Of a stretch of 5,358 nucleotides of DNA, positions 1 through 5,358 are shown piece after piece. The stretch is from an uncultured beta proteobacterium (GTDB lineage Bacteria > Pseudomonadota > Gammaproteobacteria > Burkholderiales > SG8-39), in NCBI GenBank assembly GCA_902826155.1, contig CADEDU010000020.1, positions 2,104-7,461 of the forward strand, read 5' to 3'. Under the pieces are notes generated by a model. That model ran no database searches. It saw only the letters and a list, made by a program, of their open reading frames with translations, and had not been told where the DNA came from. The position numbers and the translations under genes are program-made. Each line of letters opens with the position of its first letter. The first letter of the stretch is position 1.

Positions 1-4
1 CGAT

Positions 5-808
5 TCAATGCGCTTCGATATTTGCAATGAACTCGCGGATGCGCGGGTGCTCCGGTGCGTTGAAGATCCGCTCCGGCGGCCCCTGCTCCAGGATCCTGCC
101 TTCGTCCATGAACACGACGCGATCGGCCGCGGTGCGGGCGAATCGCATCTCGTGCGACACCACCACCATGGTCATGCCGGCTTCGCGCATCTCGCGCATG
201 ACCTTGAGCACCGAGCCGACCAGTTCCGGGTCGAGCGCGCTGGTGGGTTCGTCGAACAGCATCACCGACGGTTCGAGCGCGAGCGCGCGCGCGATCGCCA
301 CGCGCTGCTGCTGGCCGCCGGAAAGTTCATTGGGAAAGCTCGGCGCCTTCTCGGCCAGTCCGACGCGCGCCAGCGCCGCTTGCGCTGCCGACTCGGCCTG
401 CTCGCGCGATTGGCCGAGCACCTTGCGCAGCGCGAGCGACACGTTGCCCAACGCGCTGAGATGCGGATACAGGTTGAACGACTGGAACACCATGCCGATG
501 CGCCGGCGCACCGCGTTGATGTCAACGCCGCTTGCCATGATGTCCACGCCGTCGACCTTGATCGAGCCGGCGTTCGGCTCTTCGAGCCGGTTGCAGCAGC
601 GCAGCAGCGTGGATTTGCCCGAGCCCGACGGCCCGATCACGAACACCAACTCGCGCGGCATCACTGCCAGATCGATGCCGCGCAGCACTTCGAGCTGCCC
701 GAACGATTTGCGCAGGCCGACGATCTCGAGAATCGGTGCAGTGCGCTCGCCGGGGACCGTTGCCGCGGGAGAGGCAGTCGGGGCCGTCGGTGCGGTCGGC
801 GCGCTCAA
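5..808 (-). CDS. Amino-acid ABC transporter ATP-binding protein (GlnQ/HisP type)
   Basis: This is the ATPase that powers a polar amino-acid importer on the cytoplasmic face of the membrane. From the TTG at 808 it has 267 residues. Walker A GPSGSGKST is at 59-67, the Q-loop in VFQSFNLYPHL (Gln109), the signature LSGGQQQR at 162-169, Walker B VMLFDEPTSALD at 182-193 and the switch His in SHEM (219). All catalytic residues are present, and the stop at 7-5 follows the usual C-terminal IREFIANIE. There is no ATG before the ATPase core. The candidates are TTG 808, 28 nt after the binding-protein stop, and GTG 892, which overlaps that gene by 56 bp. I prefer 808 because codon third positions between 892 and 809 are less GC-rich than in the gene, but neither start has a good ribosome site. 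An Ala-Pro-Thr-rich leader precedes the conserved domain. The partner permease is not in the window. Confidence 0.93.
   Translation of the reverse strand: MSAPTAPTAPTASPAATVPGERTAPILEIVGLRKSFGQLEVLRGIDLAVMPRELVFVIGPSGSGKSTLLRCCNRLEEPNAGSIKVDGVDIMASGVDINAVRRRIGMVFQSFNLYPHLSALGNVSLALRKVLGQSREQAESAAQAALARVGLAEKAPSFPNELSGGQQQRVAIARALALEPSVMLFDEPTSALDPELVGSVLKVMREMREAGMTMVVVSHEMRFARTAADRVVFMDEGRILEQGPPERIFNAPEHPRIREFIANIEAH
776..802 (-). repeat. Three 9-bp repeats encoding Ala-Pro-Thr in the ATPase leader
   Basis: Read on the minus strand, three consecutive 9-bp units (GCGCCGACC, GCACCGACG, GCCCCGACT) each encode Ala-Pro-Thr. They differ only at first- and third-codon third positions, as if the peptide were kept while synonymous sites drifted. 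They form a flexible leader before the ATPase domain if translation starts at 808 or 892. Confidence 0.6.
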
Positions 809-836
809 CGCAGTCGCGCTTGGTCGGCTTTGCGCG

Positions 837-1733
837 TCACTTGCACTGAGGCGTGTGGGTGCTCGCCTCGTGGCCGGGCAAGCCCGGCACACCGTAACCG
901 GCGTAGACCGTTACCGCTGCGGCCTTGGGTTCGGGTGCGATACCGAACCACTTCTCATGCAGCTTGGCGATTGTGCCATCGACCTTCAAGCACTCGATCG
1001 CCGCATCGACCGCGTTGCGGGTCTTGACGTCGTCCTTGCGGAACGCAGCCGCCCACACCAGGCCCTGATCGACCTTGAGGCTGGCCAGCTTGATCTGCGC
1101 CTTGGCACGCGTCACCGAGTAGGCCGCGACCGTATTGCCCGACATGTGAATATCGGCGCGACCGGAGATGAGCGCCTGCACCGCATCGGCATTGGTGCCG
1201 AACGATTCCACCTTGAAGCCGTATTTGGCCGCGTTCTCCTGCGCCCACTTGTCGTAGGCCGAGCCCTTGTTGAGCGAAATGGTCTTGCCTTTGAGCTCGT
1301 CCAGCGATTTCACGTCGGGCTTGCCCGCCGGCACGACGAACGCGTAGTAGGTGTTGAGGTAGCCCTCGGTGAACAACAGGTTCTGTGCACGCTCCGGCGT
1401 CACGGTCGTGGGAGCACCGACGAAATCGATCTTGCCCGCATTCATCGCCGGGATCAGGCCGGAGAACTCGCCGGCGAAGATCTCGACTTTGCGTTTCATC
1501 TTCGCGCCGATCGCGTTGATCAGATCGACGTTGAAGCCTTCGACGCCACCGCCGAGCTTGGCCATCGCGTGCGGGGCAAACGTGCCGTCGACGCCGGCGA
1601 TCAGCGGCTTGTCTTGCGCGATCGCAGCGCTCGAGAAAGCGAAGACCAGTGCGCTCAGGCTGCCGAGCAACACGCGGCTCAAACGAGCCTGGCAAAAGCG
1701 ACGGGCGTGGAAACGTTGATCCGAAGCGTTCAT
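837..1733 (-). CDS. Family 3 extracellular solute-binding protein (polar amino-acid ABC transporter)
   Basis: A 298-residue periplasmic binding protein of the SBP_bac_3 fold, expected to deliver an amino acid or related polar compound to an ABC importer. A signal peptide is visible: a basic N-region (RRFCQARLSR, 11-20), a hydrophobic core at about 21-33, and likely cleavage AIA|QDKP after residue 39. The mature protein follows the family plan: the substrate-facing segment DGTFAPHA (49-56), VEGFNVDLINAIGAKM (64-79), FVGAPTTVTPERAQNLLFTE (104-123), KGKTISLNKGSAYDKW (148-163) and the terminal helix around AKLHEKWFG (256-264). The start is set by AGGAG at 1741-1745. Beyond the usual end at KWFG there is a tail of about 34 residues ending HTPQCK with a lone Cys near the terminus; its role is unknown. 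The ATPase gene follows directly, so the two probably form one importer. The exact ligand cannot be deduced. Confidence 0.94.
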   Translation of the reverse strand: MNASDQRFHARRFCQARLSRVLLGSLSALVFAFSSAAIAQDKPLIAGVDGTFAPHAMAKLGGGVEGFNVDLINAIGAKMKRKVEIFAGEFSGLIPAMNAGKIDFVGAPTTVTPERAQNLLFTEGYLNTYYAFVVPAGKPDVKSLDELKGKTISLNKGSAYDKWAQENAAKYGFKVESFGTNADAVQALISGRADIHMSGNTVAAYSVTRAKAQIKLASLKVDQGLVWAAAFRKDDVKTRNAVDAAIECLKVDGTIAKLHEKWFGIAPEPKAAAVTVYAGYGVPGLPGHEASTHTPQCK

Positions 1734-1740
1734 CGACGCT

Positions 1741-1745
1741 CTCCT
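1741..1745 (-). promoter_or_regulatory. Ribosome binding site AGGAG of the binding-protein gene
   Basis: AGGAG on the minus strand, followed by a 7-nt spacer and ATG at 1733. It is the best Shine-Dalgarno match in the window. It fixes the start of the binding-protein gene and rules out the longer open frame reaching 1880. Confidence 0.88.
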
Positions 1746-1802
1746 ATCGGGAAATTGCAGGTGTGTTGCGGGTTCGGGGCGATCTGCGAGGGGAGCAATG
1801 GT

Positions 1803-1838
1803 GGGAAAAGCGGCGGGCGAAGCGGCGGGCGACGCGGC
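1803..1838. repeat. Three imperfect 12-bp tandem repeats
   Basis: Three adjacent 12-bp units read on the plus strand as GGGAAAAGCGGC (1803-1814), GGGCGAAGCGGC (1815-1826) and GGGCGACGCGGC (1827-1838). Neighbouring units differ at one or two positions. They lie in the non-coding gap upstream of the binding-protein gene. The unit length of 12 keeps any frame open, which explains part of the spurious upstream extension of that gene. Function unknown; slippage or an operator-like array are both possible. Confidence 0.6.
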
Positions 1839-1844
1839 ATCCCC

Positions 1845-1861
1845 CCTCGCGGCGCGCGAGG
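1845..1861 (-). other. Perfect 7-bp GC-rich hairpin in the selO downstream gap
   Basis: CCTCGCG (1845-1851) and CGCGAGG (1855-1861) are perfect inverted copies around a 3-nt GCG loop, a very stable hairpin. On the minus transcript it is followed by a G-run rather than a U-run, so it fails the usual intrinsic terminator criterion. It may still cause a pause, or mark the 3' end of the selO message if termination is factor-dependent. Confidence 0.4.
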
Positions 1862-1879
1862 ATAGCACGCAGCTTTGCA

Positions 1880-1896
1880 CCGATCAGCGCGATCGG
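1880..1896 (-). other. Perfect 6-bp inverted repeat downstream of selO
   Basis: CCGATC (1880-1885) and GATCGG (1891-1896) are perfect inverted copies separated by a 5-nt loop. The hairpin lies shortly after the SECIS-like element in the gap between selO and the binding-protein gene. There is no T-run after it on the minus strand, so it does not look like a classical intrinsic terminator. It could protect the 3' end of the selO transcript or be chance in GC-rich DNA. Confidence 0.4.
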
Positions 1897-1900
1897 CCCG

Positions 1901-1939
1901 GCTCTCACTGCAGCGGCGCACGGCCGCCGAATCAGGAGC
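1901..1939 (-). promoter_or_regulatory. bSECIS-like stem-loop just after the selO UGA
   Basis: On the transcript the hairpin runs from 1939 to 1901. The lower stem pairs GCTC (1939-1936) with GAGC (1904-1901). A 3-nt 3' bulge follows (1907-1905), then CTG (1935-1933) with CAG (1910-1908), then a 5' bulge ATT (1932-1930). The upper 7-bp stem is 1929-1923 with 1917-1911, including one G-U pair, capped by the loop CGTGC (1922-1918). The loop starts 18 nt after the UGA and has G as its second base. Both agree with the published bacterial SECIS model (loop about 16-37 nt from UGA, a G among the first two loop bases). An alternative fold has a 5-bp CGGCG/CGCCG stem with loop GCCGTG, 16 nt from the UGA. 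GC-rich DNA forms hairpins easily, so this is support, not proof. Confidence 0.55.
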
Positions 1940-3509
1940 TTCAACTGAGCATCGAGCACCCGGCCCGATCGCGTGCCCAGTCGGGGCGCCGCTGGGCGAA
2001 AGCGTCACGTCCGGGCTGATCGTCGTAGGGCCGACGCAGCACTTCAAGCAGCTCGTGGATGCCCGCGGCATCGCCCGCCTCGGCGCGATCGATCGCCTGT
2101 TGCGCGAGGTAGTTGCGCAGGACATAGCGCGGATTGGCGGCGTTCATGCGCGCGCGGCGCGCGGCCGGCTCGAGCCCATCGCGGCGCGCACGCTCGACAT
2201 AGTGTTGCAGCCATGCGTCGAACTCGGCGCGATCAGCCGCGAGCTTCGCTTCATCGTAGAACGCGTGTTCGAGCGGTGCGAGGCTGGGCGCGGCCACGTC
2301 GACCTCGGCCAGCGCGCGAAAGAACAAGGTCATGTCGACCTCGGCATGCTGCAGCAACGCGTACAGCCGATGCATCAACTCGACGTCGTCGTCGCCCGGC
2401 TCGACCAGACCAAGCTTGGCACCGATATGCGCGCGATCGGATGCATGGAAGGTATCGACGTAGCGCTGCAGACCGGCGTGCAATGGCTCCTCGCCACCCA
2501 GCGGCCCCACCAGTGCACCGGCCAATCGCGTGAGATTCCAGTACGCGATCTGCGGCTGCTGGCCGAAGCGATAGCGGCGTTGTTGCGCGTCGGTGGTGTT
2601 GGGCGTCCAGTCGAGATCGAAGTCGTCGATCCAACCATAAGGGCCGTAGTCGACCGTGAGACCGAGGATCGACATGTTGTCGGTGTTCATCACGCCATGC
2701 ACGAACCCCACGCGCAACCAGTGCGCCATCAACCGCGCGGTGCGTTCGCACACCTGCGCGAACCATTGCGCCTTCACCTCGTTCGTGATCGGCGCGTCAG
2801 ATCCACTCAGCAGTTCTGGATAGTCACGACGGATGGTGAAGGCGATCAACCGTTCGAGCAATTCGTGCTCGCCACGCGAAGCCGGCAGCTCGAAGTTGCC
2901 GAAGCGCAGAAACGACGGCGCGACACGGCACACGATCGCACCGGGCTCGGGCTTTGCACGGCCGTCGTAGAACATGTCGCGCACGACCTGTTCGCCGGTG
3001 CCGACGAGACTCAGCGCGCGCGTGGTCGGCACGCCGAGATGATGCATCGCCTCGCTGCACAGGAACTCGCGGACCGAGGAGCGCAGTACGGCGCGGCCAT
3101 CGGCAGTGCGCGAGTAGGGCGTTGGCCCGGCGCCCTTGAGCTGCAGCTCCCAGCGCGCGCCCGCTGCGTTGACGATCTCGCCCAGCGAAATGGCACGGCC
3201 ATCGCCGAGTTGTCCGGCCCAGTTGCCGAACTGATGGCCACCGTAGTTCGCGGCGTAAGGCTCCATGCCCGAAGCGAGCGCGTTGCCGCCGAAGATCTGC
3301 GCGAATTCGTCACGCTGAATCTCGGCCTCGCTGATGCCGAGCAGCGCCGCCACCTCGCGCGAATGTGCGATCAGCCGCGGCTTGGCAACGGCCGTCGGAG
3401 CAATGCGCGAGAACAGCGCGCCATGCACCTGTCGACGGCGCGCGCTGACCTCGGGGTCGCCGGGCAGATCACGGATGAAGCTGTTGTCGAAGCGCAGTGT
3501 CTGAAGCAT
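1932..3509 (-). CDS. selO: Protein adenylyltransferase SelO, probable selenoprotein with in-frame UGA
   Basis: SelO is a pseudokinase-fold enzyme that transfers AMP from ATP to Ser, Thr or Tyr of target proteins and is linked to redox stress. The family signatures are all present: [19 protein letters not shown] (88-106), [14 protein letters not shown] with the nucleotide-binding Lys125 (121-134), [20 protein letters not shown] (136-155), [11 protein letters not shown] with Asp277 and Asn278 (271-281), and [11 protein letters not shown] with Asp288 (288-298). The start is ATG 3509, 6 nt after the TctC-like stop, with only a weak GGA upstream. Conventional translation stops at TGA 1943-1941 after 522 residues. 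In the same frame this TGA is followed by AGC, TCC and a second TGA at 1934-1932, so decoding it as selenocysteine gives Ser-Sec-Ser-Ser-stop and 525 residues. Human SelO has Sec in the third-last position, and E. coli SelO has Cys476 of 478. A SECIS-like hairpin follows. Alternatives are normal termination, or a Cys TGC to TGA mutation removing three residues. The gene identity is very safe; the Sec reading is probable but unproven. Confidence 0.95.
1941..1943 (-). other. Candidate selenocysteine UGA codon in selO
   Basis: In-frame TGA at codon 523 of selO, between AGT (Ser) and AGC TCC (Ser-Ser), with the true TGA stop at 1934-1932. The resulting S-U-S-S end aligns with the conserved C-terminal Cys-Ser-Ser of bacterial SelO and Sec-Ser-Ser of vertebrate SelO. 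The base after UGA is A, a context favourable to termination in E. coli, which counts mildly against efficient readthrough. Confidence 0.72.
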
Positions 3510-3515
3510 CGATTG

Positions 3516-4475
3516 CTATTCCATCGGAATATTCGCGTCGCGGATCACCTTCGCCCACTTCTTCATGTCGGTAGCGACGAAGGTATCGAACTCCTCGGGC
3601 GTGGAGCCGACGATCTGGTTGCCCAACTCGGCAATGCGCGTGCGCACGTCGGGCAGATTGACGGCCTTGACCGAGTCGGCCTGGATCTTGCGCACCACCG
3701 CGCGCGGCGTGGCCGCCGGCACGACGAAGCCGAGATAGGCGACGACATCGAAACCAGGAAAAGTTTCGGCCACCGTCGGAAACTGCTCGAAGCCCGGCGC
3801 GCGCTTCTCGCTGCTCACGGCGATCACCTTCATCTTGCCGGCGCGCACGAACGGCATCGCCGAGAACAGCGGATCGGACATGAGCGGCACGCGCCCGCCC
3901 ATCACGTCGGTCTGCGCTGGTGCACTGCCTTTGTAGGGAACGTGCAGCAGATCGATGCCGGCCAGGCTTTTGAGCAGTTCGATCGCCAGGTGCGAGGTGC
4001 CGCCCGCCCCCGGCGTGGCGTACGCGAGCTTGCCCGGATTGGCTTTGGCGTAGGCGATCAGGCCCGGCAGATCGTTGAACGGCGTAGCCGGATGCGCCAC
4101 CAGTCCGAGCGGAAAGCTGGTCAGCCGCGTGACGCCCGACAGGTCCTTGAGCGTGTCGTATGGCATCGATTTGCGCAGCACCGGATTGATCGAGTAGCTC
4201 GACACGACGATGCCGATGGTGTGGCCATCGGGCGCAGACTTGGCGACGTGATCCACGCCGATGACGGTGCCGGCGCCGGGCTTGTACTCCACCACTACCG
4301 ACTGCGACCAGATCTCCTGAAGCTTCACACTCATGAGCCGCGCGATCGTGTCGGTGGGGCCACCGGCGGTGAACGGCACGATCAGGCGCACGGTCGATTT
4401 GGGAAACTCCTGCGCGATCGCCGGCATGACGCAAGCGAGCAGCGCGAACACCAGCGCGCGGATCATGCTCCGCAT
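3516..4475 (-). CDS. Bug/TctC-family periplasmic solute-binding protein
   Basis: The product is a 319-residue binding protein of the tripartite tricarboxylate transporter type (TctC, or Bug in Bordetella), expected to capture a carboxylate or similar small molecule in the periplasm. A signal peptide is clear: basic MRSMIRA, a hydrophobic core at about 8-18, and likely cleavage in AIA|QEFPK after residue 21. Family hallmarks are PFTAGGPTDTIAR (34-46), EYKPGAGTVIG (63-73), ATPGAGGTSHLAIELL (153-168) and HVPYKGSAPAQTDVMGGRV (178-196). Length is normal and both ends look intact. I chose ATG at 4475 because it lies 4 nt after the preceding stop and gives a compact signal peptide. ATGs at 4493 (inside the upstream gene) and 4466 are in the same frame and cannot be excluded. 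No TctA or TctB membrane gene is seen, which is common for orphan Bug proteins. The ligand cannot be read from the sequence. The LLAC at 12-15 is a poor lipobox because hydrophobic residues follow. Confidence 0.93.
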   Translation of the reverse strand: MRSMIRALVFALLACVMPAIAQEFPKSTVRLIVPFTAGGPTDTIARLMSVKLQEIWSQSVVVEYKPGAGTVIGVDHVAKSAPDGHTIGIVVSSYSINPVLRKSMPYDTLKDLSGVTRLTSFPLGLVAHPATPFNDLPGLIAYAKANPGKLAYATPGAGGTSHLAIELLKSLAGIDLLHVPYKGSAPAQTDVMGGRVPLMSDPLFSAMPFVRAGKMKVIAVSSEKRAPGFEQFPTVAETFPGFDVVAYLGFVVPAATPRAVVRKIQADSVKAVNLPDVRTRIAELGNQIVGSTPEEFDTFVATDMKKWAKVIRDANIPME

Positions 4476-4479
4476 CGAT

Positions 4480-5358
4480 TCATCGCCACGCATCGATCGA
4501 CACCGTGCAGTCCTTGAGCCGGGCAGCTTCGTACACGCGCCAGGCGCCCTGCGTCTCGCCGCCGGCGACGACAATGTTGATGTCCTGCGGATTGAACAAT
4601 TTCAGCTCCTGATCGGGCGCCGCCTTCAGGTAGCTCGCGTACGGTTCGACGCCGGCCACCGCGTGCGGACGAATCAGCGTCTGCACCCACTGGTCGTCCC
4701 AGTACTCGCGCGCAGGCAAGCTCGCGTTGTCGGCGATCCACGCGATCAGCTTGTCCTTCGATTCGAAGCCGCGCTCGACGAACAGCCGCGCCACGATCGG
4801 ATCCATCACCAGCAGCGGCGCGGTGCGACCCGATGTTGCGGCGAACACGCGTTTGAATTTCTCCTGCCAGGTGTCGCGCGGCCCGTAGCCCGACTGGATG
4901 TAGCGGCCGCCGCGAAACACCGTGACCGCACTGTCGGTGGGCTTGAAGCCGTAGCGCGTGTGCAGCGGTGCCCACGGGCTGCGCTCTTCGTTTTCCGGAA
5001 TGGTGACGCTGTAGCTGTTGGAGTTGCCGAGCGTGCCCATGTACGTTTCGCCCGGCACCGAGCCGCCCTGCAGATTCTGCGAGAGCAGATTCCACGCGCG
5101 GCCGATCGTCACGTTGGCGTGGTTGTACGGGCCGGTCACGCCGATGCCGGCATTCATGCCGAGCTCGCTGCGGATCGGACCGTTCACCACAGCGAGGCCG
5201 GCGAACGACGTGGTGCTGCTGTTGCGCGCGGTGAGGCCGCTCGCGGCCATCGCCAGGATCACCGGCAGATATTCGGGGCGCGCGCCTGCCATCACCGCGT
5301 TCACCGCGACCTTCTCGACCGTGAACGCCCACGACTCGCGGAAGTTGGTGGGGCTCAA
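4480..5358 (-). CDS. UGSC-associated conserved protein, C-terminal part (5' end cut by window)
   Basis: This frame is open to the right window edge and ends at TGA 4482-4480, giving 292 visible residues. The first visible codon is TTG, but the sequence begins mid-domain, so the true start probably lies outside the window. Recognisable stretches are TVEKVAVNAVMAGARPEYLP (about residues 13-32), VVNGPIRSELGMNAGIG (57-73), a GPYNHANVTIGRAW segment (76-89), ENEERSPWAPLH (122-133) and a C-terminal NIVVAGGETQG (261-271). From memory these match a family of unknown enzymatic function found as, or next to, the large C-terminal domain of UGSC-family (seleno)proteins; this is recall, not a search. Where many relatives, as I recall them, have Cys in MAGCRPEY, this one has Ala. 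No signal peptide or membrane segment is visible in the part seen. It lies 4 bp upstream of the TctC-like gene, which suggests cotranscription. Substrate and reaction are unknown. Confidence 0.8.
   Translation of the reverse strand: MSPTNFRESWAFTVEKVAVNAVMAGARPEYLPVILAMAASGLTARNSSTTSFAGLAVVNGPIRSELGMNAGIGVTGPYNHANVTIGRAWNLLSQNLQGGSVPGETYMGTLGNSNSYSVTIPENEERSPWAPLHTRYGFKPTDSAVTVFRGGRYIQSGYGPRDTWQEKFKRVFAATSGRTAPLLVMDPIVARLFVERGFESKDKLIAWIADNASLPAREYWDDQWVQTLIRPHAVAGVEPYASYLKAAPDQELKLFNPQDINIVVAGGETQGAWRVYEAARLKDCTVSIDAWR

Larger units (their letters stand above)
1746..1900. other. Non-coding gap between selO and the binding-protein gene
   Basis: With the SECIS-like element, this forms a gap of 198 bp (1734-1931) between two gene groups. 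It holds two perfect hairpins and the tandem 12-mer, but no tRNA, no recognisable gene and no convincing -35/-10 pair. The minus frame of the downstream gene stays open through it to about 1880, but that stretch has no family similarity and the good ribosome site lies downstream of it. A promoter for the transporter genes is expected here, but I cannot place it. Confidence 0.6.

Noticed and set aside
27..1865. 612-residue plus-strand open frame, and a second overlapping one at 8-1027
   Set aside because: Both are antisense to the ABC ATPase and binding-protein genes and show no motifs of their own.
1734..1880. 49-residue N-terminal extension of the binding protein
   Set aside because: It has no family similarity, contains the tandem repeat, and would bury the signal peptide. 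The AGGAG site and ATG at 1733 give a normal secreted protein.
1845..1896. Intrinsic terminator for selO
   Set aside because: Two strong hairpins exist, but neither is followed by a U-run on the minus transcript, so I list them only as hairpins.
1746..1900. Sigma-70 promoter for the transporter genes
   Set aside because: No -35/-10 pair with acceptable match and spacing was found on the minus strand in this GC-rich gap.
1941..1943. Simple nonsense mutation of a Cys codon (TGC to TGA) in selO
   Set aside because: Not fully excluded, but the codons after the TGA preserve the conserved Ser-Ser-stop and a SECIS-like stem follows, so selenocysteine is the better explanation pending a check for Sec machinery.
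4431..4475. Lipoprotein signal (LLAC) in the TctC-like protein
   Set aside because: The residue before Ala is Leu, and hydrophobic VMP follows the Cys, continuing the signal core. The AIA|Q site fits ordinary signal peptidase I cleavage.
1875..4517. 880-residue plus-strand open frame
   Set aside because: It is antisense to selO and the TctC-like gene, which have unmistakable family motifs. The plus-strand product is rich in Arg, His and Ala with no recognisable domain, as expected from GC-rich third positions on the other strand.

Overview
The window is about 5.4 kb of very GC-rich DNA in which every supported gene is on the minus strand, so it is read here from the right end to the left. 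The GC-rich codon third positions, the Bug/TctC-type periplasmic binding protein and the polar amino-acid ABC transporter genes suggest a betaproteobacterium, most likely Burkholderiales. This is an inference from gene content; there is no marker gene here.

Right block (5358 to 1932): three genes lie almost back to back. First is the C-terminal 292 residues of a protein cut by the window edge, which resembles the domain I associate with UGSC-family (seleno)proteins. It is followed after 4 bp by a complete TctC/Bug solute-binding protein, and after 6 bp by a complete SelO (YdiU) protein adenylyltransferase. The spacing suggests one transcript.

The outstanding feature is the end of selO. The apparent stop is a TGA at 1943-1941, but the same frame continues AGC TCC TGA, so readthrough as selenocysteine gives a terminus Ser-Sec-Ser-Ser. 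That is the signature of eukaryotic SelO (Sec two residues before the end) and matches the Cys-Ser-Ser end of bacterial Cys-type SelO. A 14-bp imperfect hairpin starts 2 nt after this TGA, with its apical loop 18 nt downstream, in the range expected for a bacterial SECIS. I therefore propose that this selO encodes a bacterial selenoprotein of 525 residues that a standard gene caller would end three residues short.

Gap (about 1901 to 1746): no gene. It holds two further perfect hairpins without a U-tract, three copies of a 12-bp imperfect tandem repeat, and a good ribosome binding site for the next gene.

Left block (1733 to 5): a family 3 periplasmic amino-acid-type binding protein with a signal peptide, then its probable ABC ATPase of the GlnQ/HisP type. 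The permease gene is not in the window and may lie just beyond position 1. The long plus-strand open frames are antisense shadows of these genes.
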